Source of the DNA: Vibrio parahaemolyticus
GTDB lineage: Bacteria > Pseudomonadota > Gammaproteobacteria > Enterobacterales > Vibrionaceae
Assembly: GCF_900460535.1 (NCBI RefSeq)
Contig: NZ_UHIL01000001.1
Coordinates: forward strand, 2,418,001-2,482,000
Length of the DNA stretch: 64,000 nt
Direction of reading: 5' to 3'
Position 1 is the first letter of the stretch. The number at the start of each line of letters is the position of its first letter. Both the position numbers and the translations under genes were made by a program. This document shows, piece after piece, positions 9,152-17,423 of this stretch. The notes beneath the pieces are model-generated. The model searched no databases and was not told where the DNA came from. It worked only from the letters and a program-made list of their open reading frames with translations.

Positions 9152-9242
9152 TTTTCTCGCTTAAAAATACCCATTTAATCTCTTCTTTTTCCTAAAGTTC
9201 TTCTTTGATGCGCCGTTATAAAAGCATCTCAAGAGGAACATC

Positions 9243-9746
9243 ATGCAAATTCATACGTTAGACAAAGCAGCAATTATCAACGAAATTCAGTTCGGCAACG
9301 GTATCAACCATGCTGTTCACGAAGGTCGTCGTGCCGATTTTTCGCTGATTTTGTCTATGTTCTCAAACGATGTTCGAGATGTCGTACCGGTTGAAGAAAT
9401 TAAAGAAACGGCCACAAGCGACGAGATTCTTCGTCAACAGTTTGGGCTCTCTCAGCCTCAAGCTTTGCGCTCCGATAGCAGCAGCTACGAGCTCGCCGCA
9501 TTACAAGCGAAACAATTCCATAATGCGGGTCTGCCATCTGCAAAGTTAAGCCACTACCTAAAACCAGACGCCCTAACCTACTTGCCAGAAGATACGTTCG
9601 ATCTTCCTGAAGACGTTTATCATAATTTGTCAGGCCACGAGCGCCGAACTTTAGGTGAGCGCAACAAGAGCCTTATCCCTGATGCGGGCCTCTACAATCA
9701 GCTAGTGACGGCTCAACGTCAGTATCAGATCCAAGCTCAAGCATAG
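9243..9746 (+). CDS. VC2046/SO_2500-family protein, function unknown
   Basis: A 167-aa soluble protein beginning MQIHTLDKAA, with AGAGGA 6 bp before the ATG. There is no signal peptide or membrane segment, and no catalytic motif is recognised. The middle is acidic, and the C-terminal half contains LSGHERRTLGERNKSL. Position next to sodB matches the VC2045-VC2046 order in V. cholerae, which is the basis for the family name. The role is unknown. No clear terminator follows before the SDR-like gene. Confidence 0.8.
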   Translation: MQIHTLDKAAIINEIQFGNGINHAVHEGRRADFSLILSMFSNDVRDVVPVEEIKETATSDEILRQQFGLSQPQALRSDSSSYELAALQAKQFHNAGLPSAKLSHYLKPDALTYLPEDTFDLPEDVYHNLSGHERRTLGERNKSLIPDAGLYNQLVTAQRQYQIQAQA

Positions 9747-9940
9747 AGATCAGCTTTTCATCCAACAGCTTGCAGTATCAACACGTCAGAAATGTGACGC
9801 CTTACAAATTACCGCACAATAGTCCTTACTCGAAAGCGTTAGTTTGAAGCCTTTCACACTGAGCTCAACGAATTTCAACCATGCTGATAGCACAAACCAC
9901 TGGTGTATTGTTTTTCACACATGGATACAGTGAAGGTGCT

Positions 9941-10624
9941 ATGGATATTAAAGAATCAATCATTCTCGTCACATCTGCGGGTTCGGTCATCGGAAGAACG
10001 TGCTCCAGCCATTTCGCTCATCTCGGAGCGACGTTGATCCTGTGTGACCAAAATTCAAGCGCCCTAAAGGCGAGTTATGATCAGATCCGCGCATTTACCG
10101 ACAAAGTCTATGCAATGAATGTGTGTAGTGATAACCCCACATCCATAAACCTATTGTTTGATCAGATCGAATCGCAGCTCAGAGCAACGCCAGATGTTAT
10201 TGTTAATTGTTGGACGAGCTCACCGATGCCAAGCCTAATGGCGCCAGAACCAATGAGTATCTATATCGACCACCTTTCTTCCGCAGCACGTTTTCTCTAT
10301 ACCTACGGGCAAGTCGGCGCAGAACGATTTAGAGCGCGCAATAAAAAAGGCGTGATCGTGAATGTCATTTCGCATGATAACCACGAAGATCTGACTGGTG
10401 TTGAAAGCATGGCGGCTTTGGTGTCTGGCTTTACGCACAGCTGGGCAAAAGAGCTCACCCCTTTCAATATCCGCGTCGGCGGCGTGATTCCCTCTGTCAG
10501 TCATACACGAGAGGATCTTGACGAAAGGCACTGGGCAGAGATCCAAGACGAACTGGTCCGTAACACAGCGTACATCGTCGCGAATGAATACTTCAGTGGC
10601 CGAGTAGTTGCGACCGAAGTGTAA
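9941..10624 (+). CDS. SDR-fold protein with degenerate active site
   Basis: A 227-aa short-chain dehydrogenase/reductase-like protein. A Rossmann start is visible as ILVTSAGSVIGRTCSSHFA, where the usual TGxxxGIG is TSAGSVIG. The pattern SGFTHSWAKELTPFNIRVGGVIP matches the SDR helix and strand after the active site. Aligned on GFTxSxAKEL, the catalytic YxxxK is absent: the Tyr position is Val and the Lys position is Ala. It is therefore probably a non-catalytic SDR or a binding protein. ATG 9941 was chosen because GAAGGTG precedes it; an upstream ATG at 9881 would add 20 hydrophobic residues unlike SDRs. It is convergent with adhE. Confidence 0.75.
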   Translation: MDIKESIILVTSAGSVIGRTCSSHFAHLGATLILCDQNSSALKASYDQIRAFTDKVYAMNVCSDNPTSINLLFDQIESQLRATPDVIVNCWTSSPMPSLMAPEPMSIYIDHLSSAARFLYTYGQVGAERFRARNKKGVIVNVISHDNHEDLTGVESMAALVSGFTHSWAKELTPFNIRVGGVIPSVSHTREDLDERHWAEIQDELVRNTAYIVANEYFSGRVVATEV

Positions 10625-10683
10625 ACATACACCATTGCTCTGTGTTTCCCGGCTCCGATGTAAGCAACCTCCGATACCTAAAC

Positions 10684-10716
10684 AAAAAAAGCCCCAGTCA
10701 TTTGACTGGGGCTTTA
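10684..10716. terminator. Terminator between the SDR-like gene and adhE
   Basis: The stem AAAGCCCCAGTC / GACTGGGGCTTT has a 4-base loop. The minus strand has a T7 tail, so it mainly serves adhE; the plus-strand tail is poorer. Confidence 0.85.
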
Positions 10717-10773
10717 ACCTTTTCCCGATTAAGGTTTCGTGCTAGCGAAAACCTTACTCAAAGCGACTCTTAA

Positions 10774-13476
10774 TTACGCGTCAGCTTTTTCTTTTTTAGC
10801 TTTAGGAGCAGATTTTGCTGCTTCTTGGTCTGCTTTCTTCTTGATTACTGTAGTACCTTCGAAAGTTTCACCTTCAACGAAAGCTTTACCGTAGTAAGAA
10901 GCTAGTAGAACGTCTTTTAGCTCGCTAATTAGAGGGTAGCGTGGGTTCGCACCAGTACATTGGTCATCGAACGCTTCAACCGCTAGCTCGTCTAGTTTCG
11001 CTACGAAGTCAGCTTCAGCAACACCTGCCGCTTGGATAGACATTGGGATGTCTAGGTTAACTTTTAGTTCATCCAACCATGCTAGTAGACGTTCAATCTT
11101 CTGAGCAGTGCGGTCACCAGCTTGGCTTAGGCCTAGGTGGTCTGCAACTTCAGCGTAACGACGACGTGCTTGTGGACGGTCGTATTGAGAGAACGCAGTT
11201 TGTTTAGTTGGGTTGTCGTTCGCGTTGTAACGTACCACGTTAGAGATTAGTAGTGCGTTAGCTAGGCCGTGTGGCAAGTGGAACTCTGCACCTAGTTTGT
11301 GCGCCATTGAGTGACAAACACCTAGGAATGCGTTCGCAAATGCTACACCAGCGATAGTTGCTGCGTTGTGAACTTTCTCACGAGCGATTGGGTCATTTGC
11401 ACCATTCGCGTAGCTTGATGGTAGGTATTCTTTTAGCATCTTAAGTGCTTGAAGAGCCTGACCGTCAGAGTATTCGTTCGCAAGAACAGATACGTAAGCT
11501 TCTAGAGCGTGAGTTACTGCATCGTAACCACCGAACGCTGTTAGAGACTTAGGCATGTTCATTACTAGGTTCGCATCAACGATAGCCATATTTGGCGTGA
11601 TTTCGTAGTCAGCTAGTGGGTACTTGGCACCAGTCTTGTCGTCAGTAACAACTGCGAATGGAGTAACTTCTGAACCAGTACCTGAAGTTGTAGTGATACA
11701 TACAAGCTCAGCTTTTTTACCCATTTTAGGGAACTTGTAGATACGTTTACGGATGTCCATAAAGCGCATTGCTAGTTCTTCAAAGTGAGTTTCTGGGTGC
11801 TCGTACATTACCCACATGATTTTCGCTGCATCCATTGGAGAACCACCGCCTAGCGCTAGGATAACGTCAGGTTGGTAGCTAGCCATTTGAGCCGCACCTT
11901 TTTCTACTACAGATAGTGTTGGGTCAGCTTCAACATCGAAGAATGTTTGAACTTCCATGCCTTGAGCTTTCAGTAGGCTTACTACGTCATCTGCGTAACC
12001 GTTGTTGAATAGGAAACGGTCAGTTACTAGGAATGCGCGTTTCTTACCTTCTAGGTCGCCAAGTGCGATTGGAAGGCTGCCACGACGGAAGTAGATTGAC
12101 TTAGGTAGTTTATGCCACAACATGTTTTCAGCTCGCTTCGCTACAGTTTTCTTGTTGATTAGGTGCTTAGGACCTACGTTCTCAGAGATAGAGTTACCAC
12201 CCCATGAACCACAACCTAGAGTTAGAGAAGGTGCAACGTTGAAGTTGTACAAGTCACCGATACCACCGTGTGTAGTCGGGATGTTGATTAGGATACGAGC
12301 GGTCTTCATCTTGTCACCGAAGTAACGGATGCGGTCTGCATTCACGTCTTGGTTAGTGTATAGACCAGATGTGTGACCGATACCGCCGATCTCTACCATT
12401 GTTACGGCTTGAGCAACTGCATCTTCGAAGTTGTCTGCACGGAACATACCTAGAGTTGGAGATAGTTTCTCGTGAGCAAATGCGTCATCGTAAGATACTT
12501 TGCCTAGGCCTTCACCGATAAGCACTTTAGTATCTGCAGGAACTTTAACACCCGCCATTTCAGCGATAGCTGTAGCTGGTTGACCAACGATTTTCGCGTT
12601 TAGCGCGCCGTCGATTAGAAGCACTTTACGTACTTTGTCAGCATCTGTTTTAGATAAAACGTGAGCTTTATGAGAAGCAAAACGCTCTTTCACTTCGTCG
12701 TAAACTTCATCAACTACGATTACAGCCTGCTCAGAAGCACATACTACGCCGTTATCGAAAGTTTTAGACATTAGTACAGAAGCAACTGCACGTTTGATGT
12801 CTGCTGTTTCATCGATAACTACAGGAACGTTACCAGCACCTACACCGATTGCTGGCTTACCAGAAGAGTAAGCTGCTTTAACCATGCCTGGACCACCAGT
12901 TGCAAGGATAAGCGCGATGTCATCGTGTTTCATTAGAGCGTTTGATAGCTCAACTGAAGGTTGGTCGATCCAACCGATGATGTCTTTTGGTGCACCTGCT
13001 GCTACTGCTGCATCTAGAACAAGTTTCGCTGCATCGTTAGTAGAGTTTTTCGCACGTGGGTGTGGTGAGAAGATGATACCGTTACGAGTCTTCAGAGAGA
13101 TTAGAGATTTGAAGATCGCTGTAGATGTAGGGTTAGTTGTTGGTACGATACCGCAGATGATACCTACAGGTTCAGCGATAGTCATAGTACCTAGGTTGTC
13201 ATCCTCTTCTAGGATGCCACACGTTTGTTCGTCTTTGTATTTGTTGTAGATAAACTCAGAAGCGAAGTGGTTCTTGATTACTTTATCTTCAACAATACCC
13301 ATACCAGATTCTTCTACCGCTTGTTGCGCTAGAGGGATACGAGCTTGGTTAGCTGCAAGAGACGCTGCACGGAAGATTTTGTCTACTTGCTCTTGAGAGT
13401 AAGTAGCGAACTCTTCTTGCGCTTTCTTAACGCGAGCAATCATTGCATCTAGTTCAGCCATATTAGTTACAGGCAT
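10774..13476 (-). CDS. adhE: Bifunctional acetaldehyde-CoA / alcohol dehydrogenase AdhE
   Basis: Fermentation enzyme that reduces acetyl-CoA to acetaldehyde and then ethanol. The 900 aa fold into an N-terminal CoA-acylating aldehyde dehydrogenase (about residues 1-440) and a C-terminal iron-dependent alcohol dehydrogenase (about 450-870), a fusion that forms spirosomes in other bacteria. The catalytic cysteine is C246 (NGVVCASEQ), the E. coli number. The Fe-ADH part shows GGGSPMDAAK and the histidine-rich CHSMAHKLGAEFHLPHG segment. AGGAG lies 8 bases before the ATG. An alanine/lysine-rich tail (about residues 878-900) ends the protein. The 803-bp upstream region suggests complex control. The adhE/ychE divergent pair is as in enterics. 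Confidence 0.98.
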   Translation of the reverse strand: MPVTNMAELDAMIARVKKAQEEFATYSQEQVDKIFRAASLAANQARIPLAQQAVEESGMGIVEDKVIKNHFASEFIYNKYKDEQTCGILEEDDNLGTMTIAEPVGIICGIVPTTNPTSTAIFKSLISLKTRNGIIFSPHPRAKNSTNDAAKLVLDAAVAAGAPKDIIGWIDQPSVELSNALMKHDDIALILATGGPGMVKAAYSSGKPAIGVGAGNVPVVIDETADIKRAVASVLMSKTFDNGVVCASEQAVIVVDEVYDEVKERFASHKAHVLSKTDADKVRKVLLIDGALNAKIVGQPATAIAEMAGVKVPADTKVLIGEGLGKVSYDDAFAHEKLSPTLGMFRADNFEDAVAQAVTMVEIGGIGHTSGLYTNQDVNADRIRYFGDKMKTARILINIPTTHGGIGDLYNFNVAPSLTLGCGSWGGNSISENVGPKHLINKKTVAKRAENMLWHKLPKSIYFRRGSLPIALGDLEGKKRAFLVTDRFLFNNGYADDVVSLLKAQGMEVQTFFDVEADPTLSVVEKGAAQMASYQPDVILALGGGSPMDAAKIMWVMYEHPETHFEELAMRFMDIRKRIYKFPKMGKKAELVCITTTSGTGSEVTPFAVVTDDKTGAKYPLADYEITPNMAIVDANLVMNMPKSLTAFGGYDAVTHALEAYVSVLANEYSDGQALQALKMLKEYLPSSYANGANDPIAREKVHNAATIAGVAFANAFLGVCHSMAHKLGAEFHLPHGLANALLISNVVRYNANDNPTKQTAFSQYDRPQARRRYAEVADHLGLSQAGDRTAQKIERLLAWLDELKVNLDIPMSIQAAGVAEADFVAKLDELAVEAFDDQCTGANPRYPLISELKDVLLASYYGKAFVEGETFEGTTVIKKKADQEAAKSAPKAKKEKADA

Positions 13477-14279
13477 AGGGATTCTCCTAAAATTAACAAA
13501 TATTAAAAACTTTTTATTAAGGCAATTGTCTTTCGTTTTTACTGTTTATCAGTCACTTAGAGAACAAACGTCTTAGTAAATTGCTTTCAGGACTGAGTAT
13601 AATATTTCAGAGTGTGGAAAAAATTGACTTGGATCAGTTCTCACACTCGAAATACCACCAAAGTAGTGGTTAACCACAACAATTTAATGTAACTATTTGA
13701 TAAACAAATAAATTAAACCAACTTATTTATTGCGTAAAAAACAAGCAAACAGACAAAAAAATAAAAGAAACAACAACAACCTGTAAAAAAGTTTCATTTT
13801 TAGCCAACAAAATTACATGTAGGCCTAATTTTTTGTGCTACTGAGAGTATATCGAATCAAATACATCTCTCTACAAACCACCTTTGTTTTTATCAAAAAT
13901 GTGCGAATGTTAACGTTTGTGTAAAACAGCACAATTTCACAGCAACATCCTACGTAACATTTCACTCTCAGATTAGATACATTTTATTAAAAAATTAGTT
14001 TTTCTCACAAATAGTGGGGTCAATACGTTAGTTTTTTTCATTTCTTCCTAATGCACTTTTGCCTTACATTTAGCGCCGAAAACCAATCTGGAATCTGGTA
14101 AGTAGATGTTCCAATAATTGCGCAGAAATTCGATAAGAACAAAGGTGCGTATCGCAGTTATCCATCCCTTTCTAACTGTAGTCACCTCCCACGAATTTAC
14201 TTAGCAACAAAACCCGATAGATTGGTGTAAATTTACCCTTTCCGTTTTTCACTAATGTGAACATTTACGAGTACGCAAT
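13477..14279. other. Long adhE / ychE divergent regulatory region
   Basis: 803 bp, AT-rich, without a supportable gene on either strand. It contains the perfect 12-bp palindrome GTGGTTAACCAC (13666-13677), with another ACCAC half-site 12 bp to its left. It also contains TTGAT followed by AAACAAATA at 13697, which resembles half of an FNR site. No terminator-like hairpin is present. It probably carries the long adhE leader and redox-responsive control sites. Confidence 0.5.
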
Positions 14280-14918
14280 ATGCAGACTTTAGAGCTAGCC
14301 ATTTTCCTGCAGTTTTTCTTGGGGTTGGTTGCCGCCGTTAACCCCGTAGGCATCATGCCTGTTTTCGTGTCTTTAAGCGGACATATGACACCAGAAGAAA
14401 AGATCAAAACCGCGACAACAGCCAATGTGGCAGTGGCCGTCATCCTGATCATTTCCCTGCTTGCAGGTCAGTTACTGTTGGATATGTTCAGTATTTCACT
14501 GGATTCATTCCGAGTGGCAGGTGGCTTGCTGCTGTTAAGCATCGCCTTTTCGATGATGAGCGGTAAGCTCGGTGAGGATAAGCAGAACAAACAAGAAAAA
14601 TCTGAATACGTTAGCCGCGAACAGATCGGCGTTGTACCACTAGCGATGCCACTAATGGCTGGTCCTGGTGCAATCAGCTCAACAATCGTTTATGGCGCGC
14701 GTTACCCAAGTATGTTCGATACCGTGGGCATCGTTATCACGATTGGTCTGTTTTGCCTTTGTTCTTGGTTGCTATTTCGTTCGGCACCTCTGATCGTTCG
14801 TTTCTTGGGTCAAACAGGCATCAACGTGATCACACGTATCATGGGTTTGATTCTTGGTGCGCTAGGCATCGAGTTTATTGCAAACGGCTTACGTAACTTG
14901 TTCCCTGGATTAGCCTGA
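14280..14918 (+). CDS. ychE: YchE/MarC-family inner membrane protein
   Basis: A 212-aa integral membrane protein of the MarC (UPF0056) family with six hydrophobic helices. It aligns closely with E. coli YchE, including AAVNPVGIMPVF, the cytoplasmic loop SGKLGEDKQNKQEKSE, the LAMPLMAGPGAISSTIVYG motif and GINVITRIMGLIL. The family includes proposed amino-acid transporters, but no substrate is established. ychE neighbours adhE in E. coli too, which supports the name. The ribosome site is weak. The next gene starts 35 bp downstream. Confidence 0.9.
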   Translation: MQTLELAIFLQFFLGLVAAVNPVGIMPVFVSLSGHMTPEEKIKTATTANVAVAVILIISLLAGQLLLDMFSISLDSFRVAGGLLLLSIAFSMMSGKLGEDKQNKQEKSEYVSREQIGVVPLAMPLMAGPGAISSTIVYGARYPSMFDTVGIVITIGLFCLCSWLLFRSAPLIVRFLGQTGINVITRIMGLILGALGIEFIANGLRNLFPGLA

Positions 14919-14953
14919 TTTTATTAATGACGTTATGATAGAGCGATTCAACA

Positions 14954-15811
14954 ATGGATCGCTTTGTCATGACGACTCACTCTCTAAAAAATACACTTTA
15001 CGTCACTATATTTGGCACCCACACCAAAGCCGGCCGTGCTTTTGATATCGCGCTTATTATTGCCATCATCAGCTCGTTAGCCGTTCTCGTTCTAGATTCC
15101 ATTCCCTCGGTACGTGCCGAGTGGGCAAAAGAACTGAAGTACCTTGAATACACCTTCACCGGCCTGTTTACCATTGAGTACTTGCTACGTCTGTATTGCT
15201 CGCCAAAACCGGTGGCGTACGCAAAAAGTTTCTACGGTATTGTCGACCTGTTGGCGATCATCCCAACTTACTTAGTATTGTTCTTCCCATCCGCCTCTTT
15301 CATGGGCGTGATCAGAGCACTACGTGTGATGCGTATTTTTCGTATCTTGAAGTTGGTGAGGTACCTGCAAGAGTCCAACATTTTGTTGCGCTCATTACTA
15401 ATGGCTCGCAGAAAGATCTTCATCTTCTTCACAACCGTCGCCATTTTGGTCACGATTTTCGGTTCATTGATTTTTATTGTTGAAGGGCCAGAAAACGGGT
15501 TTACCAGTATTCCGAAAAGCATTTATTGGGCTATTGTGACCATAACCACCGTAGGATATGGAGATTTGGTTCCGCAAACTAACTTAGGTAAAGCGCTGGC
15601 ATCTATAACCATGCTCTTGGGTTACTCGATTCTCGCGGTTCCGACAGGGATATTTACAGCTGAGCTACATCAAGAGATGCAATCCCACAAAGTACTGGTG
15701 AAGTGCCCTAACTGCTCTCAAGCTGGACATGACTCGGACGCTATCTACTGTAAACATTGTGGAAGCGAGTTGGCCGACCCGGACAAAAGAGTGGTTCGAG
15801 GTGAAGGTTAA
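14954..15811 (+). CDS. Voltage-gated K+ channel-like protein with C-terminal zinc ribbon
   Basis: A 285-aa six-helix ion channel. S1 starts near residue 28. S4 (residues 121-136) carries Arg/Lys at every third position (R121, R124, R127, R130, K133, R136). The pore loop ends in the K+ selectivity filter TVGYGD at 199-204, followed by S6 with PTG (a kink like PxP). The cytoplasmic tail ends in a four-cysteine zinc ribbon (C251, C254, C266, C269). It probably conducts K+ in a voltage-sensitive manner; the zinc-ribbon tail may be a tetramer or regulatory element. It probably shares a transcript with ychE and ends at a strong terminator. Confidence 0.88.
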   Translation: MDRFVMTTHSLKNTLYVTIFGTHTKAGRAFDIALIIAIISSLAVLVLDSIPSVRAEWAKELKYLEYTFTGLFTIEYLLRLYCSPKPVAYAKSFYGIVDLLAIIPTYLVLFFPSASFMGVIRALRVMRIFRILKLVRYLQESNILLRSLLMARRKIFIFFTTVAILVTIFGSLIFIVEGPENGFTSIPKSIYWAIVTITTVGYGDLVPQTNLGKALASITMLLGYSILAVPTGIFTAELHQEMQSHKVLVKCPNCSQAGHDSDAIYCKHCGSELADPDKRVVRGEG

Positions 15812-15822
15812 AATAGAAGGTT

Positions 15823-15858
15823 AAAAAAAGAGCTCCTACTAAAATAGGAGCTCTTTTT
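15823..15858. terminator. Bidirectional terminator between the K+ channel gene and asd
   Basis: AAAAAGAGCTCCTA / TAGGAGCTCTTTTT stem with a 6-base loop and flanking A and T tracts. Confidence 0.9.
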
Positions 15859-15873
15859 ACGAAGTTTTGTCGA

Positions 15874-16989
15874 TTACGCTTTTTCAGAAAGGATAATACG
15901 AAGCGTACGACGCAGTGGCTCGGCAGCACCCCAAAGTAATTGGTCACCAACAGTGAACGCGTTTAGGAAGTCATCGCCCATTGCCATCTTGCGCAGACGA
16001 CCAACAGGAACTGACATAGTGCCGGTGACCTTCGCTGGCGTTAGTTCTTGAGCCGTGATGTCACGATCGTTTGGAATCACCTTCACCCAGTCATTGTGAG
16101 TTGCAATGATTTCTTCGATTTCATCCATCGGCACATTTTGCTTAAGCTTGATAGTCAATGCTTGAGAGTGACAACGCATCGCACCGATACGCACACATGT
16201 ACCATCGATAGGAACTGGAGAACCTTGCGAACCAAGGATCTTGTTCGCTTCAACACCCGCTTTCCACTCTTCTTTGCTCTGACCATTATCGCGCTTCACA
16301 TCGATCCACGGGATCAACGAGCCAGCTAGTGGTACGCCGAACTTGTCGGTAGGGAATGACGCGCTACGCATTGTGTCTGCAACTTTCTTGTCAATATCAA
16401 GAATTGAGCTTGCTGGATTTGCCAGTTCAGAACTTACTGCATCGTTGATAACGCCCATTTGAGAGATCAACTCACGCATGTTTTGCGCGCCAGCGCCAGA
16501 AGCCGCTTGGTAAGTCATCGCACTGGTCCATTCCACCAACCCTTTTTCAAACAGGCCGCCAAGACCCATCAGCATCAGGCTAACGGTACAGTTACCACCT
16601 ACAAAGGTGTTCGTGCCGCCATGAATACCATGTTGAATTTGTTTTAGGTTCACAGGGTCTAGCGTGATGATCGAATCTTCCGCCATACGCAGTGTTGAAG
16701 CTGCATCAATCCAGTAACCTTTCCAGCCTGCTTGACGAAGTGCTGGGTACACTTTTTCAGTGTAGCTGCCACCTTGACACGTAATGATCGCATCAAGCTG
16801 TTTTAAACTTTCGATATCAAAGGCATCTTGAAGCATACCTGCATCTTTTCCTAGATTAGGCGCAGGGATACCTACTTGAGAAGTGCTGTAGAAAACTGGT
16901 TCAATCAAGTCAAAGTCTTTTTCTTCGACCATACGCTGCATTAGAACCGAACCGACCATGCCGCGCCAACCAACTAAACCTACTCTCAT
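15874..16989 (-). CDS. asd: Aspartate-semialdehyde dehydrogenase
   Basis: NADPH-dependent enzyme converting aspartyl phosphate to aspartate semialdehyde, the branch point to lysine, diaminopimelate, threonine and methionine. The start is [16 protein letters not shown] at 16989 (371 aa), with GGAG 9 bases upstream; the longer open frame to 17106 adds 39 residues unlike the family. The NADP-binding GWRGMVG motif is at the N-terminus, and catalytic cysteine C134 lies in GGNCTVSL. It is divergent from the NhaC-type transporter. No lysine riboswitch was recognised upstream. Confidence 0.97.
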   Translation of the reverse strand: MRVGLVGWRGMVGSVLMQRMVEEKDFDLIEPVFYSTSQVGIPAPNLGKDAGMLQDAFDIESLKQLDAIITCQGGSYTEKVYPALRQAGWKGYWIDAASTLRMAEDSIITLDPVNLKQIQHGIHGGTNTFVGGNCTVSLMLMGLGGLFEKGLVEWTSAMTYQAASGAGAQNMRELISQMGVINDAVSSELANPASSILDIDKKVADTMRSASFPTDKFGVPLAGSLIPWIDVKRDNGQSKEEWKAGVEANKILGSQGSPVPIDGTCVRIGAMRCHSQALTIKLKQNVPMDEIEEIIATHNDWVKVIPNDRDITAQELTPAKVTGTMSVPVGRLRKMAMGDDFLNAFTVGDQLLWGAAEPLRRTLRIILSEKA

Positions 16990-17423
16990 CGCATAACTCT
17001 CCATGTAATAAATTAAACCTACCCCATAGTTCATTTTTCGCAGAAAAATCTCAAGCCCTAATTTGTAAATGAGGTCAATTTTTACCCTTTTACCGAGAAA
17101 ATTCACGTTAGCCGTAATTTCGAACTATTTGTGCTGCCTTTACTCCTCGATTAACAAGTAGGGAAATCCCCCACTCCGAGCGTATTGGTCTTACCACTCA
17201 GTGAGAAAACAACAACTGAAGCACAATAAATTCACATTACACAACATTTAAATGCATAGATTTTAAAATTAATTGGCAGTTAATTTTACAAGCAAACGTT
17301 TTAGCCGACGAACATCAAGATAAAACACCAAATATTCGAAATATAATTTTTGTTAATGTATGTTATGCGCTATTACAACAAGGAGCGCCTTCCTCTATTG
17401 CTCCAAGATTGACAGAGGCACAT
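16990..17423. other. Divergent asd / nhaC regulatory region
   Basis: 434 bp with no credible gene. On the nhaC side there is a perfect TATAAT (17342-17347) without a clear -35. It is followed by a leader where GGAGC (17382-17386) can pair with GCTCC (17400-17404), and CCTCT (17392-17396) can pair with the nhaC ribosome site AGAGG (17414-17418). A GGGAAATCCCC element lies at 17160-17170. Confidence 0.45.

Noticed and set aside
12884..13249. 121-codon frame antisense to adhE
   Set aside because: Arises from the biased codon use of adhE; no domain and no promoter.
13697..13710. FNR site upstream of adhE
   Set aside because: Only the TTGAT half matches; the second half (AAATA) does not fit ATCAA.
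15874..17106. Longer Asd start at 17106
   Set aside because: The NADP-binding motif must be at the N-terminus, and GGAG supports 16989.
16990..17423. Lysine riboswitch upstream of asd or nhaC
   Set aside because: The conserved lysine-box core elements were not found on either strand; only short local pairings are present.
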